DNA of 64,000 nt from CBDCWO01 sp965223405 (lineage in GTDB: Bacteria; Bacteroidota; Bacteroidia; Chitinophagales; Saprospiraceae). The notes below the pieces were generated by a model. That model did no database searches. It was given only the letters and a program-made list of their open reading frames with translations, and was not told the origin of the DNA. A program made the position numbers and the translations under genes. How positions within the stretch are numbered: the stretch's first letter is position 1; each line of letters opens with the position of its first letter. Shown piece after piece: positions 17,272 through 26,789 of this stretch. The stretch covers positions 5,146,001-5,210,000 of the forward strand of contig CBDCWO010000006.1 of assembly GCA_965223405.1 (NCBI GenBank), read 5' to 3'.

Positions 17272-18501
17272 TTAAGCTGTGGTGGTGATTTTCTTTTTTT
17301 CCTTAAAGAATAATGCAAACAATATCATGATAATGAAGGCCAATACGGCCGGAAAGATCCATATGGAAAACCAATCTCTTCCTACAATTTCATCACCGGT
17401 CATGATTTGATTGGATTGTTGCCACCATCCCTGGACCTTGGAACCTATGAACATACCAATACCGTAAGTGGCCAAAGCAATTAATCCCTGTGCACTGGAG
17501 CGGTATTTTTCCGGACTTGCATTTTCCACGTATATTTGTCCGGTCACAAAGAAGAAGTCAAAACACACACCGTGGAGGATAATGGCAAAATAATACATAA
17601 AAATTAATGAATCATTATTTCCATATGCAAACAATATGTATCGAAGAATCCAGGCCATCACCCCGATTAAAATCATCTTTTTCACTCCCAGCTTGCGGAA
17701 GAAAAAAGGCATCAACAGCAAAAATAGTATTTCCGATACTTGTCCCAGTATCATGATACCGGCAGCATATTGAATTCCTTCATCATTCAGGAATAAATTA
17801 GTGCAGTTGTAATAGAAAGTGAGAGGGATACAGATGAGTAAAGAGGCAATAATTAGTACCGCAAATGAACGATCCTTCATTAAGCCTAATGCGTCAAGTC
17901 CTAACATGGATTTAACGGATATAGGTGCATCCCCACCTTTAGGAGGACTCTTGGGAAGAAAAAAACAATATATTCCCAACAGTACCGATGCTCCGGCTGC
18001 TACTCTGAATGGAACGTTGGTTGCTTCAATATTTTCACCAAACCACCTGGTCATGCCAATGATGACCATTCCCGCTGCAATCCAACCAATCGTACCTAGT
18101 ACCCGTACCAAAGGGAATTCTTTTTCCGGATCTTTCATCTGATTGAATGCAACCGCATTGGCAATTGCCAAAGTAGGCATATAACACATGGTGTATAATA
18201 ACAATACCCAGAAGAACAAACCGGGATCGGTTATTGTGGTTACCCAAAACATAATAGCCGCCCCCAATAAATGCAGGATTCCAAGTATTTTCTGACCTTC
18301 AAAAAAACGATCTGCGATGATTCCGATAAATAAAGGGGCAATAATAGCACCAATGGCGGTGGTACTGTAAGCACTGCCAATTGCATTTCCGTCAAAGCCA
18401 ATCTCGTTCAGGTAGGTACCCATGGTTACATACCAGCATCCCCAAACAAAGAACTCAAAAAACATCATTATCGATAACTGTATCTGTGCATTTCTATTCA
18501 T
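17272..18501 (-). CDS. MFS transporter of the nucleoside:H+ symporter type
   Basis: 409 residues, about 12 transmembrane helices, no signal peptide. The start MNRNAQIQLSIMMFFEFFVWGCWYVTMGTYL and segments IIAPLFIGIIADRFF and FPLVRVLGTIGWIAAGM are characteristic of NupG/XapB-like nucleoside symporters, as found in many Bacteroidota. In this phylum such proteins often serve sugar or nucleoside catabolism, so the substrate is not certain. It probably forms a two-gene unit with the D-aminoacylase gene downstream (11-base spacing). Confidence 0.85.
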   Translation of the reverse strand: MNRNAQIQLSIMMFFEFFVWGCWYVTMGTYLNEIGFDGNAIGSAYSTTAIGAIIAPLFIGIIADRFFEGQKILGILHLLGAAIMFWVTTITDPGLFFWVLLLYTMCYMPTLAIANAVAFNQMKDPEKEFPLVRVLGTIGWIAAGMVIIGMTRWFGENIEATNVPFRVAAGASVLLGIYCFFLPKSPPKGGDAPISVKSMLGLDALGLMKDRSFAVLIIASLLICIPLTFYYNCTNLFLNDEGIQYAAGIMILGQVSEILFLLLMPFFFRKLGVKKMILIGVMAWILRYILFAYGNNDSLIFMYYFAIILHGVCFDFFFVTGQIYVENASPEKYRSSAQGLIALATYGIGMFIGSKVQGWWQQSNQIMTGDEIVGRDWFSIWIFPAVLAFIIMILFALFFKEKKKITTTA

Positions 18502-18692
18502 CCGGAATCTAGGTTTTACGTTAAGAAAGTAAGATAATAATTTTCATTGATTCCAGAATTTTTACATCCCGTTTCTCCATGAAATTGTTGGCAAGCGGTT
18601 GGTTTTGTTAGCGAGGAATTGGCAATCTTGGTTTCTAGGTACCTTATATCTTGGGCAGATGTGATTTGAATTAAAGAATACTGCGGTTTGGG

Positions 18693-19094
18693 TCAATTCT
18701 TTTTGCCAGTTTGGAGTTTATTAACCGGATTTTTATTTCTATATGGAAGTTTATATATGTATTGCTTCTCAAGTCGATTTACGTAATCCAATGAACCTAG
18801 TCGGAACTTGACTGCCAGATTCCGGCTTTGATTTATCTGATCTTCAAGTTTACAAAACAGACCGTAATGATAGGGCCGAATTAGGGGTATCATCATACTT
18901 CGTGCCTGCAGTGGTGGGAGAGAGAATGAAGAGAGTGTAAGATCTAAAGAGTTGAACTTCAGAAAGTGTTCAACTGAAAATTCTTTGGAATTCAAGACTT
19001 GGGTAGAGTCATTGTTTTGAGCTTTGACTTGAAGAACTGCTATGGTTACCAATATTGTCAGTGCGATTCTTTTTACTACCTGGGTAAAGAGCAT
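18693..19094 (-). CDS. small exported protein of unknown function
   Basis: 133 residues from the ATG at 19094; the frame opens at 19124, but MLFTQVVKRIALTILVTIAVLQVKAQ is a clean signal peptide, so I use that start. The mature part is basic towards the end (YKLPYRNKNPVNKLQTGKKN) and shows no family motif. The first 86 bases overlap the 3' end of the methyltransferase gene in another frame, which is unusual but keeps the signal peptide intact. Likely translationally coupled to that gene. No function assigned. Confidence 0.55.
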   Translation of the reverse strand: MLFTQVVKRIALTILVTIAVLQVKAQNNDSTQVLNSKEFSVEHFLKFNSLDLTLSSFSLPPLQARSMMIPLIRPYHYGLFCKLEDQINQSRNLAVKFRLGSLDYVNRLEKQYIYKLPYRNKNPVNKLQTGKKN

Positions 19095-20208
19095 ATCCGC
19101 GAAATTCACTTCGTAATGGTCCATTATACAAAAGTATTCTTTTCTTAGGTTTCAAGCCAATAAATTTGAAAGCTTCTATATTGGCAGAAATAATCCAAGC
19201 GTTTGACCCTGCAAATCGATGTTTGAGAACCTGACCGATTTTGCCATATAATTCAAAAATGTTTCGGGCACCGATTCGCCTGTCGTAGGGAGGATTGATA
19301 ATGATGTGATAGTTTTCTTGAGGACAAGTTAACTCGGAAACCGATTGAGTTTTAAAAATAATATCTTGTGATATTCCCAGGCTATCTGCATTTGATCGTG
19401 CCTTTTTTATGGCTTTCCGGTTGATGTCGGAAGCATAAAATTCGACGGACTTTTCTTTAATCCTAAGTTGAGCGGTATTCTTGGTAGTTTCCCATACCTT
19501 CGGTTGATAGTCGGGCCACTGTTGGAATGCAAATGAATCACGAAGTATCTGTGCTGGTATTCTTCGATGATGCATTATCGCTTCGATCACCAGGGTTCCG
19601 GAACCACACATAAAGTCTAGAAATGGTGAGGTATGATGAAACTCACTTAGCTGGACCAATCCAGCTGCGAGCACTTCATTAATCGGAGCCGCTCCAAACT
19701 CCTGTCTGTATCCTCTTTGGTTTAGGGGTTGTCCGGAACTGTCCAAAAGGATTTCAAATTTCTCCTCAAAAAGGCGCAAAGAAATAACAATATCAGGTTG
19801 ATCCCGATTAATGTTCGGCCTGATCCCGGTTGCCGTCTTAAAATAATCTACAATGGCATCTTTGCATTTAAAAATGGCGAATTGACTGTTTTTAAAATGT
19901 CGGCTTCTTCCTGAAAACTTAATAATAAATGTTTGATCCGCTCTGAAATAATGGTCCCAAGGATGGTTAACTAATTGCCGGTAGAGATCTTCCTGGCTAC
20001 TGAACCGGCCATTTAGAATGGGCTTGGAGATCGATAGAGCGGTTCTCAGTTCGTAATTACATCGATACAGCAGCCCTAAATCTCCCTTAAATGATACCGC
20101 TCGGTTATGGAGATTCACATTTACTGCTCCTAACGTATGAAGTTCTTTAGCCAGGACAGGTTCAAGTCCTTGAAAAGTTTTGGCCACATATGGTGAAAGC
20201 CTGATCAT
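19009..20208 (-). CDS. THUMP-domain class I RNA methyltransferase (RlmL-N/YpsC-like)
   Basis: 399 residues. N-terminal ferredoxin-like and THUMP RNA-binding domains (about 1-155), then a Rossmann methyltransferase with SAM motif FLDFMCGSGTLVIEA (196-210) and catalytic NPPY (305-308), marking N2-guanine or N6-adenine type RNA methylation. Family knowledge: relatives make m2G in 23S rRNA. The last ~25 residues (NHSSSSSQSSKQ) are a low-complexity tail that overlaps the next gene and may not be conserved. Its ATG overlaps the stop of the carboxylase gene (ATGA, 20205-20208), so they share an mRNA. Confidence 0.88.
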   Translation of the reverse strand: MIRLSPYVAKTFQGLEPVLAKELHTLGAVNVNLHNRAVSFKGDLGLLYRCNYELRTALSISKPILNGRFSSQEDLYRQLVNHPWDHYFRADQTFIIKFSGRSRHFKNSQFAIFKCKDAIVDYFKTATGIRPNINRDQPDIVISLRLFEEKFEILLDSSGQPLNQRGYRQEFGAAPINEVLAAGLVQLSEFHHTSPFLDFMCGSGTLVIEAIMHHRRIPAQILRDSFAFQQWPDYQPKVWETTKNTAQLRIKEKSVEFYASDINRKAIKKARSNADSLGISQDIIFKTQSVSELTCPQENYHIIINPPYDRRIGARNIFELYGKIGQVLKHRFAGSNAWIISANIEAFKFIGLKPKKRILLYNGPLRSEFRGYALYPGSKKNRTDNIGNHSSSSSQSSKQ

Positions 20209-21839
20209 ACTTGAAACACACCTACATTGAATGGCTCCAAAGGTGCATTATTAGCCGCTTCTATGCCTGCGGAAATCCAGGCACGAGTATCTCGGGGATC
20301 GATAATTGCGTCGACCCAAAGTCGGGCAGCGGCATAGAAAGGAGAAGTCTGCTCTTCATATTGATCTGAAATCTCTTTCAGCATTTTTTTCTTGTCTGGC
20401 TCATTGATAACTTTTCCCTGTTTTTCCATAGTTGCTACTTTGATTTGTAACAATACTTTTGCAGCTTGGTCACCACCCATAACTGCTATTCTAGCCGTAG
20501 GCCATGCGACTATCAATCGGGGATCATAAGCTTTGCCGCACATGGCATAATTACCTGCGCCAAATGAGTTTCCGATGATGATACTGATCTTAGGAACGGT
20601 GGAGTTGGCAACCGCATTAACCATTTTAGCACCATCTTTTATGATACCTCCATGCTCAGCCCTTTTTCCAACCATAAATCCAGTCACATCATGCAGAAAG
20701 ATCAGGGGAATTTTTTTTTGATTGCAAACCATAATAAATCGAGCTGCCTTATCCGCTGAATCGGAATAAATCACTCCACCAAACTGCATTTCTCCTTCGG
20801 CCGACTTGACAACCATCCGGTTATTGGCTACAATTCCAACTGACCAGCCATCGATACGCGCATAGGCACACAATATAGTTTTGCCATAGTTCTCTTTATA
20901 ATAGGTGAGATTCGATTCATCGACTATAGCTTCCAACAGTTTGGTGGTGTCGTAGGGTTTGGCTGGATTTTCGGGTACCGTCCCTAAAATGTGGTTGGCC
21001 TTCACCGAAGGGGGCTTCGGTTTTATTCGATTAAGACCCGTTTTTTGTGAATCACCAGCTTTGGCGATAATATCCTTGATCGCATCCAAGCACGATTTAT
21101 CATCGGTAATTTTGAAGTCAACGATACCGCTAATTTCCGATTGGGTTGTAGCTCCACCAAGGGTTTCTTTATCCGTAATTTCACCGATGGCAGCTTTGAC
21201 CAGATATGGGCCGGCTAAAAATATTGAGCCGGTTTTATCCACAATCAGAGATTCGTCAGACATTATGGGTAAATAGGCTCCGCCGGCGACGCAACTACCC
21301 ATTACTGCAGCGATCTGTAAAACTCCTTTGGAAGATAATTGGGCATTATTGCGAAAGATTCGACCAAAGTGTTCTTTGTCTGGGAAGATCTCGTCTTGCA
21401 TCGGAAGGTATACTCCCGAACTGTCCACCAGATAAATTATCGGTAATCTATTTTCCATCGCCACTTCCTGTGCACGTAAATTCTTTTTTCCGGTTATCGG
21501 AAACCAGGCTCCTGCTTTTACCGTAGCATCATTAGCCACAATGACACATTGACGACCGGAAACATACCCAATTCCTGTGATAACTCCTCCAGCCGGACAG
21601 CCTCCATGTTCGGTGTACATTTCATATCCAGCAAAGGCCCCAATTTCTAAAAACTCAGCAGGGTCATCGACCAAATAGGCAACCCTTTCCCGAGCGGTTA
21701 ATTTACCTTTCCCATGTTGCCTGGCGATTCGTTTCTCTCCACCTCCCTGAAAAATGATGTCCAGTTTATTGCGGACTTGGTCCAAGGCCAGCTTCATTGA
21801 GTCCTCATTTTTGTTGAATGCAATGTTCACTTGATTCAT
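20205..21839 (-). CDS. acyl-CoA carboxylase beta (carboxyltransferase) subunit, methylcrotonyl-CoA type
   Basis: 544 residues, full length for biotin-dependent carboxyltransferase beta chains. Segments LTARERVAYLVDDP, YLVDSSGVYLPMQDEIFPDK, HFGRIFRN, FLHDVTGFMVG, GNSFGAGNYAMCG and AWPTARIAVMGGDQAA are typical. The QDEIFPDKEHFGRIF block points to methylcrotonyl-CoA carboxylase (leucine degradation) rather than propionyl-CoA carboxylase. The biotin-carboxylase/BCCP alpha chain is not adjacent and must be encoded elsewhere. Start MNQVNIAFNKNEDSMKLAL; the Met at residue 15 is an alternative. A strong hairpin-plus-U-run lies only 17 bases upstream of the ATG. Confidence 0.9.
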   Translation of the reverse strand: MNQVNIAFNKNEDSMKLALDQVRNKLDIIFQGGGEKRIARQHGKGKLTARERVAYLVDDPAEFLEIGAFAGYEMYTEHGGCPAGGVITGIGYVSGRQCVIVANDATVKAGAWFPITGKKNLRAQEVAMENRLPIIYLVDSSGVYLPMQDEIFPDKEHFGRIFRNNAQLSSKGVLQIAAVMGSCVAGGAYLPIMSDESLIVDKTGSIFLAGPYLVKAAIGEITDKETLGGATTQSEISGIVDFKITDDKSCLDAIKDIIAKAGDSQKTGLNRIKPKPPSVKANHILGTVPENPAKPYDTTKLLEAIVDESNLTYYKENYGKTILCAYARIDGWSVGIVANNRMVVKSAEGEMQFGGVIYSDSADKAARFIMVCNQKKIPLIFLHDVTGFMVGKRAEHGGIIKDGAKMVNAVANSTVPKISIIIGNSFGAGNYAMCGKAYDPRLIVAWPTARIAVMGGDQAAKVLLQIKVATMEKQGKVINEPDKKKMLKEISDQYEEQTSPFYAAARLWVDAIIDPRDTRAWISAGIEAANNAPLEPFNVGVFQV

Positions 21840-21856
21840 TTGATTTTGTGCAAAAT

Positions 21857-21892
21857 AAAAAAAGGGAATGAAAAATAGCTTCCATTTCCCTT
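21857..21892 (-). terminator. Rho-independent terminator-like hairpin after htrA
   Basis: On the minus strand AAGGGA(a)ATG pairs with CATTCCCTT across a 12-base loop, followed by a run of T (21863 down to 21857). It fits termination of the htrA transcript. It stands just before the carboxylase start codon, so it could alternatively act as an attenuator of that gene. Confidence 0.55.
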
Positions 21893-22030
21893 GTTGCTTT
21901 TATTTTTTAATTAGCCAGACTAAATTTTTTGAATGGGATGCCCTGGATTTATTTCAAAAAAAAATATTGCCAAAGACAACCTTTGAAGGGTTGAAATTCA
22001 GCTCTTAAAATAAACAGACTGGATGAGTTT

Positions 22031-23494
22031 TTAATTCTTCCAAACTTTGTATACGTAGTCCTGGTCTATATTTTCATAAAATCCATCTAACTCAACCAAA
22101 CCTTCTATTTTGTTTAGCTCTATCACCAATTCGTCTACGTTTTCCACAGGTCGGCCATTTACTTTAGTGATAATGTATCGCTCCACCATATTGCTTTTAG
22201 CGACCAGAGATCCATCTTGTATTTTAGTTACACGTACTCCCTTGGATTTAAATTTCAGACTCTCGCTTTCATTGAGGTCTCGCACTTCGAATCCTAAATT
22301 ATCCAAAACTTGTTTATCCGAGGTCTCCAATCTGGCAAAATTCCGATTTTCGCTGAGGTTCTTGAGAATAACCTCGGCAGATCTCTTTTTACCATTTCTC
22401 AAATATCCCACAATAACTTTGTCTCCTGGTCTCATCCGTCCAATTTGTTCTTGAAGTTCTGCGATTGAAGAGGTTTTAATACCGTTTACCTCTACAATAA
22501 TATCTTTGGATTTCAAGCCAGCAGATTCTGCACCACTATTAGGATTTACTCCGAAAATAAATACCCCAGCAGCATCTTTCATGCCTAAGGATCGCATCAG
22601 GGTATTTACATTTTTAAAACTCAATTCTTTTGCCAATCTTCCATCGATATCTTGAATTCGTACTCCAAGAAGACCACGTTGAACCGACCCATATTCTTTT
22701 AGATCCCCGATTATTTTTAATGCGAGATTTCCGGGAACCGCAAACGAATAACCTTCATATCTTCCGGTATAAGTCATGATAGCGGTATTAATTCCAATTA
22801 ATTCACCATTGGTGTTGATCAACGCCCCTCCACTATTTCCTGGATTGACTGCAGCATCGGTTTGAATAAATGCTTCTATTCGATATTCATTGTCAATAAT
22901 ATTGATATCTCTTCCTTTAGCACTTACAATCCCAGCAGTTACCGTAGACTGCAATCCAAATGGATTTCCAACAGCCATTACCCATTCACCAATACTAAGT
23001 GAATCACTATTTCCAAAAGTGAGATATGGCAAATCTTGCTCGCTAATTTTAATTAAGGCCAAATCAGTGGATAGATCGGTTCCGACAATTTTGGCAGAAT
23101 ACTGGCGATTATCGTTTAATGTAATCTCAATTTCTTCAGAATTCTCCACTACATGGTTATTGGTTACAATGTAGCCATTTGAAGAAATAATAACACCGGA
23201 TCCTGAGGATTTAGATCCATATCCCCATTTATTCCCACCGTCCTGAATTGCCCTAATGTAAACAACCGCCGGCATGGCAAGATCTGCTGCCGAACTAAAA
23301 TCAGTTGGGGTACTGGCGATATATTCGCGCTGTAACTTTCCACTTAATAGAGCCTCTTCATAACTAACAGTGCTCAATGCAGGCTTTGTCTCGTGTATAA
23401 TAATTTGTTTCGGAGGATATACCAGTGAAAAAATAAAGCCACCGACCATTGCTCCTAAAAGAGCCACACCAAGGATTTGCAGGATATTCTTCAT
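22031..23494 (-). CDS. HtrA/DegP-family periplasmic serine protease
   Basis: 487 residues. N-terminal membrane anchor or signal (ILQILGVALLGAMVGGFIFSLV). Trypsin-like domain with H114 (IVTNNHVV), D144 (STDLALIKI) and S221 (NPGNSGGAL). Two PDZ domains follow, the first near GLLGVRIQDIDGRL to GYLRNGKKRSAEV, the second about 400-480 (VRVTKIQDGSLVAKS). It is a cell-envelope quality-control protease and chaperone, as in Do-like Bacteroidota proteins. No neighbour suggests a special role; the hairpin at 21857-21892 probably ends its transcript. Confidence 0.94.
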   Translation of the reverse strand: MKNILQILGVALLGAMVGGFIFSLVYPPKQIIIHETKPALSTVSYEEALLSGKLQREYIASTPTDFSSAADLAMPAVVYIRAIQDGGNKWGYGSKSSGSGVIISSNGYIVTNNHVVENSEEIEITLNDNRQYSAKIVGTDLSTDLALIKISEQDLPYLTFGNSDSLSIGEWVMAVGNPFGLQSTVTAGIVSAKGRDINIIDNEYRIEAFIQTDAAVNPGNSGGALINTNGELIGINTAIMTYTGRYEGYSFAVPGNLALKIIGDLKEYGSVQRGLLGVRIQDIDGRLAKELSFKNVNTLMRSLGMKDAAGVFIFGVNPNSGAESAGLKSKDIIVEVNGIKTSSIAELQEQIGRMRPGDKVIVGYLRNGKKRSAEVILKNLSENRNFARLETSDKQVLDNLGFEVRDLNESESLKFKSKGVRVTKIQDGSLVAKSNMVERYIITKVNGRPVENVDELVIELNKIEGLVELDGFYENIDQDYVYKVWKN

Positions 23495-23640
23495 GATAAA
23501 GTCATAAGTACAATAAACCGTCGGATCATTTAAAAATCGAAATGAACCTACGAATATTACTATTTTTGTTTACAAATTGTAGACCAAGTTCTAAAATACA
23601 GGTATTCTTACTGAATTGAAAGAGAATATGTATTATTTAA

Positions 23641-23862
23641 ATGATCTTTAACGCTAACGGAGAAATGCAAAATGGGGAAAAAAAAATTAAAAAGGAAGTT
23701 GATGACCACTATCTTGGGAATATTTGGGGTTGGAAATTTTCTTTTATCTCATTGATTTTAATCGTCGCACTCGGGTTACTTTATTTTCTCAATGCCCAAA
23801 ATCAGGAATCTGAGAACTTTGATCCTGTGATTAGTGATACGATTCAAATGGAGCAAAAATGA
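23641..23862 (+). CDS. small single-pass membrane protein preceding dapF
   Basis: 73 residues (or 65 from the Met at 23665). Basic N-terminal part (GEKKIKKEVDDHYLGNIWG), one hydrophobic helix WKFSFISLILIVALGLLYFL, then an acidic tail. No recognised family. Its stop overlaps the dapF start by 4 bases (ATGA type), so it is translated in the same operon. The tight coupling argues for a real gene; function unknown. Confidence 0.6.
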   Translation: MIFNANGEMQNGEKKIKKEVDDHYLGNIWGWKFSFISLILIVALGLLYFLNAQNQESENFDPVISDTIQMEQK

Positions 23863-24650
23863 TGTGGATTGATTTTACAAAATATCATGGAGCTGGAAAT
23901 GACTTCGTGATTATAAATAAGGAGCATAATCCGGAATTTCCAGATGAAGACCAAGAGTTAATTTCGCAAATGTGTGACCGGCACTTTGGAATTGGGGCTG
24001 ATGGGTTAATTACTATAGACAAATGTCAAGAGGCTGATTTTCGAATGATCTACTACAATGCGGATGGTCAGCCGGGGTCTCTTTGTGGGAATGGGACTAG
24101 ATGTGCGGTCCACTATGCCCATAGTTTGAAGTGGTTTGGGGTTTCCGGTCAGGTTTTGGCGGCTGATGGATTACACAAGGCCTATTACCGGGATGCTGAT
24201 TTTATTGAAATTCAAATGAACGATCCAAATATTTTGACCTTTAGTCAAACTGAAATCGTGATCGATACCGGATCTCCACATTATATTGAATGGGTGGATC
24301 GATATAATGGTTTGGATTTGTTTTCCAGAGGGAGAACGATTAGATACAGTGCACCTTTTAAGAAAGCAGGTATCAATGTGAATTTCGTTTTGGATCGAGG
24401 GGAGGATATTGAGGTTCGCACCTACGAGAGAGGAGTTGAGGATATGACTTTGGCATGTGGAACCGGATGTACTGCAGCAGCCATTGCCTGGGCTATAAAA
24501 AACAACATGAGCGGACCAGTTTCCCTCCCGGTAAAGGTGCCTGGTGGACAGTTACAGGTCCGATTTAACATGATCAGTAACAAGCCTGTTGAAATTTGGT
24601 TGGGTGGGCCAGCAGTTAAAGTCTTCAAAGGTGCCTGGAAGCTATCCTAA
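23859..24650 (+). CDS. dapF: diaminopimelate epimerase
   Basis: 263 residues. It interconverts LL- and meso-diaminopimelate for lysine and peptidoglycan synthesis in the cytoplasm. The two active-site cysteines are visible: C76 in NADGQPGSLCGNGTRC and C200 in TLACGTGCTAAA. The opening FTKYHGAGNDFVII is also typical. Two consecutive ATG codons (23859, 23862) could start the protein; the second gives MWIDFTKYHG. The last 9 bases overlap the convergent TPR gene. Confidence 0.97.
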   Translation: MMWIDFTKYHGAGNDFVIINKEHNPEFPDEDQELISQMCDRHFGIGADGLITIDKCQEADFRMIYYNADGQPGSLCGNGTRCAVHYAHSLKWFGVSGQVLAADGLHKAYYRDADFIEIQMNDPNILTFSQTEIVIDTGSPHYIEWVDRYNGLDLFSRGRTIRYSAPFKKAGINVNFVLDRGEDIEVRTYERGVEDMTLACGTGCTAAAIAWAIKNNMSGPVSLPVKVPGGQLQVRFNMISNKPVEIWLGGPAVKVFKGAWKLS

Positions 24651-24965
24651 TTCAAGTTCCAGATTGGTTTTTGCATTTTGCAATTCACTAAGACTATGCA
24701 TATCTTGAGCTTTTTTACATACCTCAATTCCTAGATTATAAGTCTTCATTGCCTCTTGTGAAAGGTCCAATGCTTCCATTAATTTACCGAGGTGATAATA
24801 GGTGCCAATGTAATCAGGATCCATTTTGACCAATTCTTTATATTTAGCTAAAGCCAGGTCGTTTTGACCCATGGTTTCATATTCTTTGGCAATTGCATAA
24901 TGCAAAAATGAATTTCCTGGAGAGTCTTGTAATAATTTATTTAATTTGGTTAACCTTTCTGTCAT
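24642..24965 (-). CDS. tetratricopeptide repeat protein
   Basis: 107 residues, about 2.5 TPR units: NSFLHYAIAKEYETMGQNDLALAKYKELVKMDP is given here as AIAKEYETMGQNDLALAKY with KMDP after it, then TYYHLGKLMEALDLSQEAM with TYNLGIEV. No signal peptide, so a cytoplasmic protein-protein adaptor. It is convergent with dapF and overlaps its 3' end by 9 bases. Function otherwise unknown. Confidence 0.8.
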   Translation of the reverse strand: MTERLTKLNKLLQDSPGNSFLHYAIAKEYETMGQNDLALAKYKELVKMDPDYIGTYYHLGKLMEALDLSQEAMKTYNLGIEVCKKAQDMHSLSELQNAKTNLELELG

Positions 24966-25068
24966 TTGTTATTGCTGCTTCATTAGATTAATTGACTTGA
25001 AGTCAGTTAATATTTATAAGTTGAATGAATATGCTGCTAAAATACCGCATATTCCTATATTTACGGTC

Positions 25069-25076
25069 TATTTTTG
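25069..25076 (+). promoter_or_regulatory. possible -7 element of the etfBA promoter
   Basis: TATTTTTG matches the Bacteroidota -7 consensus TAnnTTTG, 16 bases before the etfB ATG. I do not see a clear TTTG -33 element at the right distance, so this is tentative. Confidence 0.3.
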
Positions 25077-25092
25077 ATCTAAATAACTCTAT

Positions 25093-25833
25093 ATGGAAAT
25101 TTTAGTTTGTATTAGTAAAACTCCGGAAACCACGGCTAAGATTGCTTTTAAAGATAACAACACAGCATATGTCACTGATGGGGTAAATTTCATTATGAAC
25201 CCCTATGATGAGTGGTATGCGCTCGTGCGGGCAGTAGAGCTGAAGGAAGCCAATGGTGGAAAAGTAACTTTGATGCACGTCGGGCCTGCCGAGAATGAAA
25301 CAATCATACGCAAAGGCTTGGCTATTGGAGCGGATGAAGCGGTTCGAATAGACGCGTCCCCTCAAGACGCTTTCTTTGTTTCTTCTCAAATAGCAAATTA
25401 TGTACGGGATAATGCATTTGATCTCGTACTGCTTGGCAAAGAAACGATTGATTACAACTCGTCGGAGGTAGGTTCCATGCTCTCAGAATTGCTTGATTGG
25501 CCTTTTGCCTCTTATGTTAACAGCCTAGATGTAGATGGAGAGGAAACCACGATTACCAGGGAGGTAGAAGGCGGAGTAGAATTATCAAATGTCTCATTGC
25601 CAATAGTTGTTAGTGCAGCCAAGGGTTTGGCCGAGCAGCGTATTCCAAATATGAGAGGGATAATGATGGCTAAGCGCAAACCACTGCACATTATTGAAGC
25701 TGTAGAAACTGATACACGAATTGCATACAAATCGTTTAGCTTGCCACCAGTAAAAGATGGCGTACAAATGGTAGATCCAGAAAATATGGATGAATTGGTC
25801 AGATTATTACATGAAGAAGCAAAACTAATTTAA
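25093..25833 (+). CDS. etfB: electron transfer flavoprotein beta subunit
   Basis: 246 residues. MEILVCISKTPETTAKIAF, then VTDGVNFIMNPYDEWYALVRA and VLLGKETIDYNSSEVGSML are typical of EtfB, with the AMP-binding region near the C-terminal LAEQRIPNMRGIMMAKRKPL recognition loop. EtfAB carries electrons from acyl-CoA and other dehydrogenases to the quinone pool through ETF-QO. It precedes etfA by 2 bases. A link to the acyl-CoA carboxylase 4 kb away is possible but not shown. Confidence 0.95.
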   Translation: MEILVCISKTPETTAKIAFKDNNTAYVTDGVNFIMNPYDEWYALVRAVELKEANGGKVTLMHVGPAENETIIRKGLAIGADEAVRIDASPQDAFFVSSQIANYVRDNAFDLVLLGKETIDYNSSEVGSMLSELLDWPFASYVNSLDVDGEETTITREVEGGVELSNVSLPIVVSAAKGLAEQRIPNMRGIMMAKRKPLHIIEAVETDTRIAYKSFSLPPVKDGVQMVDPENMDELVRLLHEEAKLI

Positions 25834-25835
25834 TT

Positions 25836-26789
25836 ATGGTATTAATATATGTTGAACATTCAAATGGAGAATTCAAAAAAACAGCCTTTGAAAGTATAAC
25901 TTATGGAAAAAAGGCAGCTGAGCTACTCGGAAGTTCCTGCGAAATCCTTGTTTTAGGGAATGTCGATGTACAAGAGTTAGATAAAACCGGAGTATCTAAA
26001 ATTCACCGAGTCACCGATGTGCCTGCTGACTTCGATAGCCAACTTTATTCCAAGGTAATTGCAGAAATGGCCGAAAAAACCGAGGCATCGGTAATGGTTT
26101 TAGCTCAGACGGCCAATGGAAGATCATTGGGTGGCCGACTGTCTATACGTATGGAAGCGGGATTGGCTTCCGGCATCAGCACATTACCCTCCATTTCAGA
26201 TGGATTCACAGTTGAGCGCTCGGTGTTTTCGGGGAAGGCAATAGCAACATTAGAGATGCTTACATCGAAGAAGATACTCATGTTAATGCCCAACTCCTTT
26301 CAAATCGAAACCCAAAGTGTGGACCTAAAAGTAATTGACCATAGTTTGGGTTTTACAGATCCGAAGGTCCGAGTCATAGAGACCAAGACGGTTAAGGGAA
26401 GTATACCTCTTCCGGAAGCGGAAAAAGTAGTTTCAGCAGGCAGGGGTATGAAAGGGCCAGAAAACTGGCATATTATTGAAGAACTCGCCAATACACTTGG
26501 AGCTAGCCTGGCCTGCAGCAGACCAGTGGCCGATACAGGTTGGCGGCCGCATCACGAACATGTAGGACAAACTGGGATTGCCATCAGACCCAATTTGTAC
26601 ATTGCCATTGGTATTTCCGGGGCGATACAACATTTGGCCGGTGTTAATAATTCAAAAGTGATCGTAGTGATCAATAAAGATCCCGAGGCTCCATTTTTCA
26701 AAGCAGCAGATTATGGTGTATGTGCCGACCTTTTTGACGTGGTTCCCAGACTAAATTCTGCTTTGAAGAAGTTTTATGAAAATGTGTAA
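25836..26789 (+). CDS. etfA: electron transfer flavoprotein alpha subunit
   Basis: 317 residues. The C-terminal FAD domain shows SRPVADTGWRPHHEHVGQTG, YIAIGISGAIQHLAGV and VIVVINKDPEAPFFKAADYG, the standard EtfA signature. It forms a heterodimer with EtfB and binds the redox FAD. Spacing of 2 bases to etfB indicates a two-gene operon. No terminator recognised in the 220-bp spacer downstream. Confidence 0.96.
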   Translation: MVLIYVEHSNGEFKKTAFESITYGKKAAELLGSSCEILVLGNVDVQELDKTGVSKIHRVTDVPADFDSQLYSKVIAEMAEKTEASVMVLAQTANGRSLGGRLSIRMEAGLASGISTLPSISDGFTVERSVFSGKAIATLEMLTSKKILMLMPNSFQIETQSVDLKVIDHSLGFTDPKVRVIETKTVKGSIPLPEAEKVVSAGRGMKGPENWHIIEELANTLGASLACSRPVADTGWRPHHEHVGQTGIAIRPNLYIAIGISGAIQHLAGVNNSKVIVVINKDPEAPFFKAADYGVCADLFDVVPRLNSALKKFYENV

